From: Apostichopus californicus
Lineage: Eukaryota; Echinodermata; Holothuroidea; Aspidochirotida; Stichopodidae
Reading direction: 5' to 3'
DNA length: 20,218 nucleotides
Assembly (NCBI GenBank): GCA_020650975.1
Contig: JAIPMN010021927.1
Span: 5,936 to 26,153, forward strand
The notes under the pieces were generated by a model, which worked only from the letters and a program-made list of their open reading frames with translations, did not search any database and was not told the origin of the DNA. Shown here piece after piece: positions 6,396 to 18,537 of this stretch. Numbering within the stretch: position 1 is the stretch's first letter; every line of letters starts with the position of its first letter. The position numbers were made by a program, and so were the translations under genes.

Positions 6396-9300
6396 GTGAG
6401 TAGATTTAATCTATCCTTGTCTTTGTTATGTTCTTAAGATCAAATTATCTGTTCATTTTACTCTCATGATTCACTCCGGCCCATGATGCTGTTCTTACGT
6501 TACTAGGAGGATAGATTTTCAGATGCCCAAGAGCGGTAAATACACTGCTTTCCTCTGTCTGGTGCGGATATTGAACACACTGGATCAATGTTTGTGTGTC
6601 ACAAGTTCTTTTCAGAGTAGCTTACAGACAGACATCGGAATGGCATAAAATCGGCCACAATTGGGAACATCTCCGTCTCAGAATGTAGTAAAGCATTTGA
6701 TGTTGCAAATTAACTCCTTGGTGGATTTCCACGTCTTTAACTTAAAGGTTATAATGTTGATTGCACAATGAAATGACATTCTTTTCCCCCCGTTTGCTAC
6801 CTGTTAGGAAAGTTATTATAAATATATGGAATAATTATCATAAAGATATGGAATACAGGTAAAATATACTTTAAGATATAGGAACATTGCCAACATAAAT
6901 GTAGGTTCATACCATTTCCTGTGGAAATTCCACTGAATTCCACTTTTCCTCTGAGTGTGTTTAATGGAAGATTAAAAAACCTTCCTACACGCCCTAGAGT
7001 GGTCATAATAATGACACATCCATCATAGCAGAGACAGTATTCGGTCCTCACCAAGGGTGGTCAGCATGGCATTAGACGTGTTCTGTTTTCACCTTTCTTT
7101 CATGACTTTGCGTGTTTTCTGTTATCACCCTTTTCTCTGTTTTCCTCCTCATCCGGGGTAGAGTCGTTGAATCTTGGCATTTGGTTATAAAATAAGTTTC
7201 GGTGATCTTAATAATAGTGTCTGATCGATTAAGTGATGATTTCTGATTGGTTTGCCTCACAAAGATGAAAAAATGACTTTCACAACCAAAAAATAAAAAG
7301 AGAATACAGAAGGAAGTAATGTCTAAGAACTAAAAGGTTGATTTATTTTTTTATTTAAAGTACTCTATTACCAAGTTTAGCTGGCCTGATACGCAATTGA
7401 ACTTAGTGTAACGTCGGCTTTTGACTTGAAGCTAAATCCCGATCTTTGCAGAGGGTTTGGAAATAATTACCAGGTTATTTAGTCCGTCTTCCTGTGTTAA
7501 GGAGCCATGTTTTTCTGACTTTAGTAACAATTATAAAATTAGTATGAGCAAGGTCACAATTTTGATTAATTTTACAATCTCTCACAATCATTGTTTCAAG
7601 ACCAGTCAATTTATTTAACTTTTTTACCCATTTGTTTATATCAAATTGGTCAGTGCAACATCTTGTTATCGATCAGACACTATTTCAGATAACCTTCAGA
7701 TATATGTCGTCACAATTTATAAGTGGATGAATATCGCCATGGTGGTCATATCAGTTAATTTTAATAAGGACACATCAAGCTCATCTGGTTTGTATTTATA
7801 TTCATGTATCATCTGTCATATATGCTGGAACCTCTGCTGCCAATTCTCATTGTTATCAAAAGCAAACCATTATTTAGAGAACCAGGGCTTAATATCATTT
7901 ATTTTATATTTTATTAATTTTGCCCATACGTTAGATGCATGTATTGTATAAATAGCAATGTGGAAAGAAATTTGCCGATTTGTATTCAAGTTGCCAAGAA
8001 AGAAAGTGATAAAATGATTAAATATATATAAGTAAAATCTCCAAGCTATTCTTAGATCAGAATGATAAGCTATTTTGGGGCTACATGACTGCAAAAGTAA
8101 AGATAGGAAATTTATTCTTTTGCCATGGTTTATTGCATAATGTGGTGAAGGGAATTTTGGAAGTAAATCATAATTTTCTTTTTGCACTACATGAAAATAA
8201 TACCGTCTATGGGTCAATGTGGTCTAAAGTTGGGTACGCCCGGTGCCGTGTCAAAACTGGTATGATGCAGAAGTTTCAAACGTTTAAATCTTGCTTGATT
8301 TGTGAAGCTAATGAAACATATAGTTTTTTTGTTCAATTCAGTATACATTTTGCCATAAATTAAATCTACGTGGCAGTTGAGATCGAACGCTGTTGAAGAA
8401 AAGAAGGAAGGAAGAAACAAAAGACCAAAACAAAATCAAATCAAAACTCATGACACAGAGAGATAAATGGGCATGTTGGTTTAACACTGATTTGAACAAG
8501 CTACATGTACCAACGTAGCATCATAGACAGATACATGACCCACCCCCCTCCCCAATAGGGGTGATGTACCTGTTATTCTTAATACTTTCCCAAGAGTAAG
8601 TGTAGTAGTATCTTTGACCCCCCGGTTGATAAATGGACACTTGTTCTCTGTCCCAGGTCACTCTTCGCAGGGTCTTCACGTGTTGGGGAAAGCTTAAAAG
8701 GTCATAATCTACTTTTGAAGGATGAACACCGGAAGGGAGAACTTTTCTAAGCTTTTACTAAATTGGGGCGGGAGAACAAAAAAAAAAGCTGACACATTTT
8801 AATATTTTAATTTTTTTTTCAAATTTTTGTATGCATCGCATGTCCAATGTCAATATTACCTTTCATGCTAGAGGCTACCCACCTGATATTGCTTCCTTTT
8901 TTTCCATCAGCACGGAAGATTTTGATGTTTTTTTTTGGTTTTTCAGTTTCTATCGTTATATGCTATGCTTTTATATTTTATGCTTTATAAGCATTATGTT
9001 CATTTTCTATCTTTTATTTCATTTCTTTGGTTTTTATCAGTCCGTCATCAATGTGGGTATTTTATTTTATTTTTTTCTTCAATATGCTTCTTGTTTTGGC
9101 TTGCTGCTGTGGACTATGATTGGTCCTCCAGTGACCTGTTTCTTTCTCTTCCAGCACGACTAATCGTCCCGAGTTTCGAATAACTATTAAAATCCCTCCG
9201 CAATGGTTTAATGCATGACAGAAGATGTTCTGTTTATGCAATAAAAACACTCCATTGCATGACGTGCATGATATCTTCTTATTAATCCCTTTCAAATTTT

Positions 9301-12300
9301 TTTCCAATTTTTAATTTTGTTTGAGGGAGGAGAAAAAACAATTATTTGTCCTACAGTACTAACCTAACCAGACAGTTAAGTGACACTGCCGATTGCTAAT
9401 TTTATTGAAATTCATGCCAGCCTTAAAATATTTCCGCATGAAACTTTTGTTGGCTTACATGATGTAAGTGTTACAAGGTTCTCCTCCCCCCCTCTCCCAT
9501 CCTAAATCATGATGCTGACAATAAATCAATCAAACTAATTTACATATTTCATCAGGGTCTCTCAACATTGCCATTGTTGTGATTTTGGACATGATAGAGG
9601 TCTGCTTAAAAACTTGAATAGAATAATCTTTTAGGAGTATCACATTTTGATTACGTAATACCCCAGAAACCCCCACTCCCTTCCCTTGTCCTTCCATCCC
9701 AACAATAAATTAAAACTAAATTAATGAAGGACTGTTTAGGATTCATTCAGCATGTTTCTATATGTAGCTGTGTCAGCGTAGAGATCAACCAAACAGGAGA
9801 AGTTAGATTAGTATCAATGCATGTGCAAAACTGTTCAAAAATAATTTAAATCAAAAATGGACAATCAGCAAAAATCAAACTAATTACGTACTTCATCAGG
9901 TCTCTCAAAATTGCCATTGTTCTGTTTTAAATTGTGATAATCAGCAAATGGTCAAAAACAACTTTTTTATTCCATTTGATGTGAATATCATTGCTACAAC
10001 TTTGTAAGTTTATAAAAACTGAAAATAGATACAAAACCATTAAAAGGGCGAAAAAAATCAGTTTATGTTCCCAAAATCGGTAGTAATGGTGTTGGAAGAA
10101 GAAAATTTACAGATTTAACCATTGATTGAAATAAATTACACAGGTTAAAAACAGGAGGATATAAAAGTAGGTTAATTCTATTCCTAACCTTTTAAAATAA
10201 CTACACAAATAAACCTTCAATTGATGTTTCTGAATTTGTCTCTTTTATTGGAGGTGAGGGTAGGGCTGGAGTTATTCAAGTTTGAATATTTAAATGTTAA
10301 GCTTCACTTTAGGTAGTGACTTAAACACTGCTCTTTCAAACTGCATGTAAGATCCTGCAACATGGGGCAGGAAATTTGAATATGTGCCCAACAATGCTTT
10401 CTGGGTTTGGAGGTTACATACATGTTACATAAAAAAAAACCCCACTAGCACTGTATGCTTTACCCCAAATGTAGAGTACAAATGGAGATGGGGCAGGGTG
10501 ATTGGGGGGTGGAATTAGGACATGGGAGGATGAGAATTTTGGGAGGGGGGGGGGTGAGAGGTCAGCATACTGCTTGTGAAGAATTGGTATATTAATACAT
10601 GTGGCTTCCCATACAAATATAAGACTGCCAAGAGTTTTAGAAAAAAACTAAATACTGAAACAAAAGAGTGCTCTTTCAGCCTCTTGCATTGATGAAATGA
10701 GAAAGATAAGCAAAAAGCAAAGATAAACAGAACTTATTGTTGTCATGAAACGTTAACATGTATAGTCTCTATGCCGGCCACTTTGTTTTGAACACAAAAA
10801 AAATAATGTACAAATATGAGTTTAGTAAAAAAAAATGATAATGTTATGAAAACAATCAACTAAACCCTCACAAATGGCAACACTGAAAATAGTAATTGTC
10901 ATTTTCCCCATTATAAAATGCATGTTTTTCAATTTATGTTTTTTTTTTCCAATGACTTCTTTGTTTTTTTTTTTTTTGGCATACATTAATCATGAATATT
11001 TACAACAAATTTCTCAAAAAAAGTATTTTCTTTCTTTTGTTTTGTCTCTTCATCTCCAACCCAGGTTCACAAGCCTAAAGCTTGATCATCCACGCTCTTG
11101 TTTAAAAAAAAAAAAAAAAACCCTCCTCCTTTTCAGTTATTTGTGTTTCTTTCTATAGTTTATTTGTTGTTGCTGCTCGGACCCTTAGTGAATCATCTTT
11201 TATTTTTGGGGAAAAAAAGCAAAAATACCTGCTTCAGCTGCTTTAAAATATTTCTGGTTAAGAGACTTTCTGTGTTCATCATATACATCTGCTAAATAGA
11301 ATGTTGTAGCAGAAAATCAGAACCAATGTTTCGGGGAGTTTTGGTGGCTTATGGGTCATCTCCGGTGAAACATAAATGGAAATATTGTCTTTCGCTTTTA
11401 ATCGTCATCAAATCCAATCTGTGCTCGGTACAATTCATTAGACAGGACCATTGATTGGAGGTGTACAACCATGCAGGGCCTATTTTTAGACCTTGTTGAA
11501 TGAACTATTCTGATGTCAAAGATCAGTAAATATTGCTTTTAAAAGTATTCACTTTAGGCAAAATAATAAACATCAAACTCAGAAAAAAAAACATAAAATG
11601 GTTGCAAGAGAAAAGACAGCCTTATTTCTCTCACTCACTAAAAGAAGATGACTCAAATTTCATTTCTGACAACCAAATTTTATCCTTTTCTTTTTGTTTG
11701 TGTGAATGAAGGGATGAACATTTGATTTGTGTTAAAATTTGGTCAAAATCAGGTAAAAACTGTTGTCATTCAAGTATTTGCTGTATTTGAACAACCACCA
11801 CCTGTGCCGTTCAGTCAATGTCTTAAAATTTGTCCTGCTATGGAATTAAGCTCCACGCAAATGTTATGCATTCCTATTCTGTTCTATCATTGATTGTTGA
11901 AGATTGTCTTTCACTGTTGAAGTTACCTCTCGGTGGAATTGTTTTTAGAATTGTTTCTTTATAATTATAATTATTATTATTATTAATTTTTTGTATCTGA
12001 GTAGTTTGATCTTATTATTACATTCAGAAACATTTAATTAGATTTTAGAAAAGTTTCACTATTCTTTGCAATTATAGTTGTAGGACTGAGTCTGACTTTC
12101 CCAAATTTAATATTCTATTTCGCTCCTTTAAGTAAGTCGAAACAGATATAAATATGTAAATAATATGGAGCAGTATATTTGATGTCACTGTGTTTGTCAG
12201 GGAAGGGTGGGGAGGGGTTCTCTGGTGGGGGGGGGGGTGTGGGGGTTAGAAAAATTGAGTTAGGGGAAAGTGAATTACAATGATAATGAGCGTAAAATGT

Positions 12301-15300
12301 ATCCAGGTCAATATGTTAGAGAAACTGAAGTTTTCAGGCTTAATTAGGGAGGCAATTAACAAAATGAGATACGTTGCAGAAGTATAATTCCTCTGGAGCT
12401 GCCAGTTAGTCTCAGGTGCTTTTTTTTCACATTTGCATGTCCTTAGTGTACTATACTTCAAACAGTATCAAACTTATATGTTTGCATTGAGTTCCAATAA
12501 GCATTCCAACATTTTTGTCATTGAGATGTGAGCATTAATTGATGGAGGGTTTATACCAAAACAATAAAAAAAAATTGGTTTTTTGAGGAATCCATGTTAT
12601 ATTATTTGTTTGAAAGGCCTTGAAATGATTTGATCTTTCATATTTCCGCAAATCAGTGATTAGAGGATATTTATCACATTAACTTACAAACAGCTCTTTT
12701 GGAGTTGATTTTCAGGGGGAAAATTTCAACGTTTCTTTTGCTAAATTCCTTGCCAATATGATTTAGCCCCCGAATCTGTCAGATAATAATTTTAAGTTAC
12801 TTAAAAAAAATGTCAGAACGTTAGTAACATTTGCTCTTCAAATGTGGTTGATACTAAAAAGTAGAAAATTATACCTAGCCACTCCAAGTCACCCCCCACC
12901 TCCCCCCTCCCCCTCGTATCCCAAATTGATCTAGCAAATGGCAGTATAACCTGAGTGAAGTGGATGTGCAAAAATTAATCTATAACAAAACAAAACAAAA
13001 CAACAATTTCTATTTTCTATGTCAGAATTTAAGAGCTTGTAAATATGTTGACAAATCTGATTTATAGTATCTTTGTAAATTTATGCAAACACTGTGTAGA
13101 TTTAATTGTACAAAATGGACCATTCAACACTGCTTTACAGTCAAATTGTAGATGTTTAATATATTTGTGCCAACTGTCAGATGAATAACTGTATGAAATA
13201 AAACTTGCCAATTTAACAATTTATACTTGTGTCAAACTTTCTCAAGTTTTTTTTAATCAATTTCCCATTTTGATCACATATTGCATACGTTATCAAATTT
13301 TACTACAAGCAGACTGGAAGAATATATAATACAGCAATAGTCCGTATTAAAAATGACTTTGAATATCGCTATATTGAAAAGTCACAAAAACAACACTTAA
13401 AAGAATGAAAATCAAGTGTTTCTTCTGTGAGATATAACATTGACTAATTTTGTTACTTCATGCATTGCAGAATTGGTCAGTTTTGCTGTGAATTGGGTGT
13501 TTGAAGTGAAATTTAACCTTAAGTTAATTTAACTTGACCTTGTTTATTTGCAAATTAATATACAGATTAAAAGAGCACCAAGATTTGATTTCACCTGCAA
13601 ACAACTTCTTTTCACTCGCTGTTTTGTACAAGATTTCCTATACGTTTTCTTGAACTGACATTTTGAAGTGTTTCAAGGATAAGGTTTAAGTTGATTCTGG
13701 TAAAATATTCATAACACTTAAGATATTAAAATTAGCTTGATCCGGTAACATTTAGTTTATGGATAGTATTTTGCTTCTAAGTTGGTGATAGGCCCTTTGG
13801 GAAGCTGCTGGTATCCAGTGAGCACTAATTGTCATTAAAAAATCTAGTATTTGTTGAGCTTTTGTACTTGCAACTAAAACTAAAAATGCATATTCATTAT
13901 TTTTGAAAATTTTGCAAAGTTTCAAAAGTTTCAAAATTTTCAAACTTTTCAAAAATCTTCAAAATTAAGGACATAAGTGGCAGTTTTCATTGAACTAATA
14001 AAGTAACTATACATAGTAAGTATAATGAAATCAGGTGAAATAGAATTGTGTTAATTTTTGTTACCAGACTAAGAGAATGAAGAGAGAGTGTCATTATATA
14101 ACATCATAGGGTATGATAAGTGAGTAGGATAATCAGAACTGGTAGTAAACCAGGCTTTTAACTTGTTACATTCTATGAAAATAACAAAACCACTCAGATA
14201 CATAGATATAGTACAGGATTGAAGACTATCACCTACCTATTAATTGTTTTAATATCCAGTGGAATTTCTGTCTATTTTAGTTTTTTGATGTAGTAAGAGT
14301 ATCAGAGAGTTGACAATTTTTTATTTGATTGTCTCAGCGATGGTGATTGATTTAAAGTTGCATCTAGGTTAGATTAAATCTTTATCAAAAGTGTGGTCTC
14401 TGTAGCCCATTATTTGAAACACTATGTCACTTTCAAAAGAGCTCATTAAATTTGGCAGAAGTTAATATAAAATCTCAGTTCAATTTCCCAGCATGAAGTT
14501 AATAATCTCTTACATACTTGTAAATAAAATTAGAAGTACAAAAAAAGAAATGCTAAGCCCCATGAGATCTTCTAAAATGACCTCCAATTGTGATATTGTG
14601 TAGGGAGTCCTCGAAACCTTTGCCAATGATGCAATACTTGAAATCTTTTGACAAAAGCAAATCATACACGAAAGTTGTCATAATTTATCTTCGATAGAAA
14701 GATGAACTTATTCAAAGTTGTAGAAATTTACAAAAGTTTATAGAGGATGTCATAGATAAATTTGATTCCAAAAGAAACATCGGCTTGAGCAGTCCTTGGT
14801 GTTCAATCATTAATTTTATCTTTTTGTCTCTCATAAACTGTCATTTAAGCAATGGTATAAATTTGATCTTGCTATTTAATTGTGACACTGGTATGAGATA
14901 AGTAAGGAAATTGTCAATAAAATAGGTTTGGTTCAGTGATCATTGAAATTAATCAGGTCGTCTCTGCTCTGAAGTAATTCACCTCTATCTGTGCACTTGA
15001 TTGTTCACGTTTTATGGATTGCAGGTTACACTTTCGAAACTGCCTTAAAAGGAGTTGACTTGAATTGTTTTTTTTATATACCAATACAAAAAAATTTGTT
15101 GCTTTGAATGAAAGTCACAAACAAATCAACATTTTTTTTTTGGCACCAAAGTTTTGTATACATGTTCGTATTTTAAGAGAGAGAATTTTGTTTGTTTGTT
15201 TGTTTGCAACATCTTGTTTCTCTCATTTCATCGCTGATCTCGACACGAGCCTGTTTCTCCGCTTTCCGTTTTACGTTTTGACACCACCCCCTCCATTGGC

Positions 15301-15398
15301 CATTTCTGTTTCCAATTCAGTTTTTTCTTTTTTCCTCTTTTGGTTCCACCTATTTTCTTACTTACTCCGTGTCTGTGCATGCTCATCTCTCATCGTAG
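6396..15398 (+). other. Large 9.0-kb intron H-I with no recognisable gene
   Basis: Bounded by GTGAGT and ATCTCTCATCGTAG; both flanking exons are phase 0 and the protein match runs colinearly across it (EQSQ motif at the start of exon I), so no exon need be missing. Contents: AT-rich single-copy sequence, A and T runs, C-rich runs (8537-8554, 9485-9498, 9661-9680, 12890-12914), G-rich runs (10490-10555, 12200-12245), a TTTCAAAA-rich low-complexity patch (13901-13968), a TTTG microsatellite (15188-15207), and a 55-bp dispersed repeat (9528 and 9873). Open frames on both strands are hydrophobic or AT-driven and match nothing I know. No tRNA, rRNA, reverse transcriptase or transposase is evident. 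Confidence 0.7.
9528..9928. repeat. Dispersed pair of about 55-bp similar segments
   Basis: 9528-9586 and 9873-9928 share AATCAAACTAATT, then TTCATCAGG, TCTCTCAA and ATTGCCATTGTT in the same order with a few changes. Same strand, about 345 bp apart. Probably an old duplication or two copies of a small unnamed repeat. Confidence 0.65.
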
Positions 15399-15614
15399 CA
15401 AGCACAACTGGAACAAAGTCAAAGTCACGCTTCTGCCATCCAAGAATCATCAAACGCCACCATACAGGAACTCCAAGACCGGCTTAACGGACAGATCCAG
15501 GCCCTCAACAAGGAGATTGAGACAAAAGATGCGGTCTTGCAGCAGGAGAGGCGGGAGAGAGGATGCCTGGAGGAGAGAGTCCAAGTCGCAGAGAAGGATA
15601 TGAATTCGGCAAAG
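15399..15614 (+). CDS. CLIP1: CLIP-170-like exon I
   Basis: Acceptor CTCTCATCGTAG|CAAGCA with a long pyrimidine-rich stretch upstream; donor GCAAAG|GTCAGT. 216 bp, 72 codons, phase 0 both ends. Starts QAQLEQSQSHASAIQESSNA and ends EEKV-type charged coil (VQVAEKDMNSAK). Vertebrate CLIP-1 has [20 protein letters not shown] at the corresponding point after the exon H match, sharing EQSQ and spacing. The frame is chosen by phase; another open frame over the same bases is a shadow. Confidence 0.87.
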
Positions 15615-15832
15615 GTCAGTTTTCTCTATCAATTCACTTCAAATCTACCTTCATGCAGCTATGTCTTATCCCAAAAACATGCGGCTTTCACAAAAATTTT
15701 GCTCAACAACTTTGATATCATCTCTTCTCTGTAATGAGTTGACTTCAACCCCCCTTCTTCAACAAAGGGTTGAGATTTCAATTGTCTCTTGAAAATGGGA
15801 AATATTCCTTACTATTTTTCTTATCAAAACAG
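15615..15832 (+). other. Intron I-J
   Basis: A 218-bp intron from GTCAGT to TTATCAAAACAG. No repeat or other feature seen. Confidence 0.75.
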
Positions 15833-16036
15833 GAGGAGAAAGAGTCCTTTGAAAATAATTTGAAACAAACCTCTCAAGACAGAGATAAGCTTAGAGAAGA
15901 AAGAGACCAAGCTCTGGCAGATAGACAGAAAGTTACGACAGAAAAGATGGAGCTTGTCCTAAAACAGGAAGAAGTTCACCTGAAGCATCAGACCTTGATG
16001 GACCAGATAGAGAAAGAAGCACAAGCAAGAACAGAG
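15833..16036 (+). CDS. CLIP1: CLIP-170-like exon J
   Basis: Acceptor TATCAAAACAG|GAGGAG; donor ACAGAG|GTAACA. 204 bp, 68 codons, phase 0 both ends. Starts EEKESFENNLKQTSQDRDKL and ends IEKEAQARTE. Highly charged coiled coil. Residue-level homology to vertebrate CLIP-1 is no longer clear here; identity rests on frame continuity. Confidence 0.83.
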
Positions 16037-16134
16037 GTAACATTATAGATGTTTGCACAGTTTGTTTTTAAGAGTAATCAATTGTGGATGATGTCTGTTA
16101 ATGAAACAAAATATTTATATCTTGAATGATAATA

Positions 16135-16350
16135 GGTGAGGGAGAGGGAGGCAGAAAGTTTGGCAGGGCAGCAGGTATGGTTGAGGAAAGGGAGGGGTGG
16201 GGGTGGTAGGGAGAGGGGGGGGGATGGAGGGGAGATGGAGGGATAGTTGTGGCGTTGAAGGCTTCAAGATTGAAGTAATGTAAGGGGTGCAGGAGGGAGA
16301 AAGATAAAAAATGAAGTGAGAGAGTTTGGTTCTGGGGTTGAGGTAGTAGC
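16135..16350 (+). other. G-rich polypurine tract
   Basis: About 215 bases dominated by G and A on the sense strand, with many GGAGGG-type blocks and G runs up to eight. Potential for triplex or G-quadruplex structure. It is directly upstream of the MITE, whose insertion site lies in its GTAGTAGCAGTAGTTGT end. Confidence 0.6.
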
Positions 16351-16359
16351 AGTAGTTGT

Positions 16360-16885
16360 CAGTGGCGTAGCTAGAGGGGGTCAAGGGAGGGCACGTGCCC
16401 CGGGCGGCGGTTTTAGGGTGGCGCTGAAATGGGAGAATGAGAGTACAAAAAAATAAGCACTTTTAAGAAAAACATGACGAAATTGATGTAATGTCGTCAG
16501 GCATGAATATTTTCCAATTACTAATAAGAATCTGAACTGAATGTCGTTTTTATTAGCAAATTGCAAGATTGTGATTTCTTTACTGTCCGTTTCGACCGTT
16601 TTCTCTTTTTCTTTAATTCTGTTCTGTATTCTGTAATGACTACATGTCATGGAAATGTCACAGGTATTTCGGTATACAGTTCCAAGGCAGTAGATTTCGA
16701 AAGGGGGAAATATCATAGGCGTAGGAGCACAACTTGATTTAGTAGGGGGGGGGGGGCTGTAACGACTTGCCCAAAAAATATAACCAAAAATTTTTGCGCA
16801 ATTTGTTCTTCTTTCAGTAGTGGGGGAAGGTGGGGCAATTTTCTACTCTTGCACCCAGGCGCCAAAACCTCTAGCTACGCCACTG
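16360..16885. mobile_element. Non-autonomous hAT-like MITE, 526 bp
   Basis: The ends are an exact 18-bp terminal inverted repeat: CAGTGGCGTAGCTAGAGG (16360-16377) and its reverse complement (16868-16885). The flanks GTAGTTGT (16352-16359) and GTAGTGGT (16886-16893) match at 7 of 8 bases, as expected for an 8-bp target duplication with one later change. CAGTG ends and an 8-bp duplication are typical of the hAT superfamily. Inside there is a GC-rich start (CACGTGCCCCGGGCGGCGG), AT-rich middle and a G run at 16744-16756. No transposase frame is present, so it depends on an autonomous relative elsewhere. Confidence 0.85.
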
Positions 16886-17110
16886 GTAGTGGTGGTTCAG
16901 TATCCACCTAGTAAATGTTACTGAGGGGATTTCTAGACTTATGGCTCGGCTTAATTAAAATGGCATGAAAAGTGGATACTAAGTTGTGATGAAATAGGAA
17001 GTAATGACTCTAAGCTGCAGTCATGCAGTAGATGAGATGAAACTTCATGTAACATGTAATAACTGTTTTTTTTTTCTCAACCTTTCTGTTGATTAATTCA
17101 ATCTTTCCAG

Positions 17111-17355
17111 TCCACTAAGATATCAGAGGATTTAAAGGCATCTTTGGAGAAGGTAACCCAAGAGAGAGATGCAGCGATGAAGGAGAGGACCGAGGCGATG
17201 GCTAATTATCAAGAGAACAGTATGAAGCTGGCCAGTAAAGAGCAGGAGGTACAGAACCTTAAGAATGAGATTGAGAAGTTTAAAGAAGAGGTACAAAAGG
17301 TGTCGGCATTAACCAAGAATGGAGAAGTAGACACAGAGAGGGTCAGGCAACAGCT
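17111..17355 (+). CDS. CLIP1: CLIP-170-like exon K (245 bp)
   Basis: Acceptor AATCTTTCCAG|TCCACT; donor CAGCT|GTAAGT. 245 bp, phase 0 in and 2 out. Starts STKISEDLKASLEKVTQERD, ends VDTERVRQQ with a split Leu codon (CT|G). Continuous coiled coil. It has the same length, the same phases and a similar SLE.V beginning as exon M, so the two may be duplicated modules. Reading past the donor meets TAA at once. Confidence 0.86.
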
Positions 17356-17714
17356 GTAAGTAATAGCTTCTCTTTTGTGGTACAAAACTTTAAAAATAAA
17401 ACAATTCATGAAAGATACTGACTGGCTGTGTAATGTTTTTAATGTTATTTAATGTTTCACTTGTAAATGTCCAGGCGTCATGTGTAGTTTGATGCAGACT
17501 GTATCACCTTGCAGGTCTTTAATATTTTTTTAAGAGGTAGTTATTAATTTGAAAGATGAATCTTCAAGTTAAAGAGCAACAGTTAACATAGGCCTACAAT
17601 ACTTTCCGTAGCAGACCTATTGGGTATTATGTTAGTAAATGGATTGTAAGACAAAAGGGGAAAAAAGGGTAATGAAAGCTCCATTTACAATAGATATCCA
17701 ATCGTTCTTTTCAG
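17356..17714 (+). other. Intron K-L
   Basis: A 359-bp AT-rich intron from GTAAGT to TTCTTTTCAG. Nothing further recognised. Confidence 0.75.
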
Positions 17715-17838
17715 GACGGAAGCCAACCAGGAGATAGAGTCCACGAAGACGTTACTTTCCGGTATGGAACAAGATAAGCTTGACTTGGAGAGCCAGTTAC
17801 AGAGGTTACAAGCCCAGAACACAGAGCAACGAGAGAAG
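17715..17838 (+). CDS. CLIP1: CLIP-170-like exon L
   Basis: Acceptor TTCTTTTCAG|GACGG; donor GAGAAG|GTAAAT. 124 bp, phase 2 in and 0 out. After finishing Leu it encodes TEANQEIESTKTLLSGMEQD and ends AQNTEQREK. With exon K it makes an exact 369-bp, 123-codon unit that is phase 0 at both ends. Coiled coil; not individually diagnostic. Confidence 0.85.
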
Positions 17839-18292
17839 GTAAATAACGTTGGCAGTAATTAATCACTTCTCAAATTTGAGTATTTATCATAGAATGAAAA
17901 AAGCAAATATATTTCTGCGCCAAAGTTTACATTGCTTTCACCAAGGAGTTTTCAGACCACACCTCGCAGGTTGACATTCCAATAATTGGTTAGCTTGTCC
18001 CCTGGTAAAGTATTAAGTATGAATATTACGTATTAACTATCTATGAATGTAACCTTATTTTTGCTCTTGTAGCTTGCTCTTATTGAAGGAAAGGATGTAA
18101 GAGCATCAGGCAGGGGGGTGGGGGGGGGGGTTGTGAGGGAAATAGGAGGGAGGAGGGGCAATGTGACTTTTGTCGGGTCTGCCTCTCCTTTATAGATAAA
18201 TGATGATTTGAATACAGACATCAATCATATGCAATTGTACGAAAAATGTTTTTTTGAGTAATTTTTCTTTAAAACTTCAACTATTCCTCCAG
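17839..18292 (+). other. Intron L-M
   Basis: A 454-bp intron from GTAAAT to CTATTCCTCCAG. A G-rich tract with a 12-base G run occupies roughly 18108-18165. No repeat array or gene seen. Confidence 0.75.
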
Positions 18293-18537
18293 TTGGAGAA
18301 ACAGTTAGAGGAAGTCAAGACCTCATTAGAGTTGGTTAGCCAACAGAAGGTTCAAAGAGAGGAATCCGAAACAAACTTGAGGCAGACGTTAGATTCAACC
18401 AAAGAGAAGATGGGAAAGACCGAAGAGGAGTTTAATGAGATGAAGACAGAGATGGAAGAGTTGCAGCAGCAGTTAGAGGTGGAGAAGGAGAATAGGAGTA
18501 AAGAAGAGGCAAAGATAACTGGCTTGGAGGCCATATT
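18293..18537 (+). CDS. CLIP1: CLIP-170-like exon M (245 bp)
   Basis: Acceptor ATTCCTCCAG|TTGGAG; donor CATATT|GTGAGT. 245 bp, phase 0 in and 2 out. Starts LEKQLEEVKTSLELVSQQKV and ends EEAKITGLEAI with a split Leu codon (TT|G). Heptads are regular. Its last about 20 coding bases and donor are copied nine more times downstream; only this first copy has the rest of the exon, and in-frame read-through stops at TGA (18539-18541). Confidence 0.87.

Larger units (their letters stand above)
16037..17110 (+). other. Intron J-K with purine tract and MITE
   Basis: A 1074-bp intron from GTAACA to AATCTTTCCAG. It contains a G-rich polypurine stretch (16135-16350) and then a 526-bp inverted-repeat transposon (16360-16885). 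The last 220 bases hold nothing recognisable. Confidence 0.8.

Noticed and set aside
8831..9183. Overlapping hydrophobic open frames resembling membrane proteins
   Set aside because: The Phe/Leu-rich residues come from T-rich intron DNA. No homology, start context or splice support.
10874..11295. Open frames near 10.9-11.3 kb
   Set aside because: Driven by T and A homopolymers, with Phe and Lys runs. No domain or family pattern.
15340..15603. Alternative frame over exon I
   Set aside because: Shadow of exon I. The phase 0 frame gives coiled coil with the EQSQ match and joins both neighbours; this one would not.
16381..16716. Minus-strand 111-codon frame inside the MITE as a transposase
   Set aside because: Too short, and no hAT dimerisation or catalytic motif is visible. 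The element looks non-autonomous.
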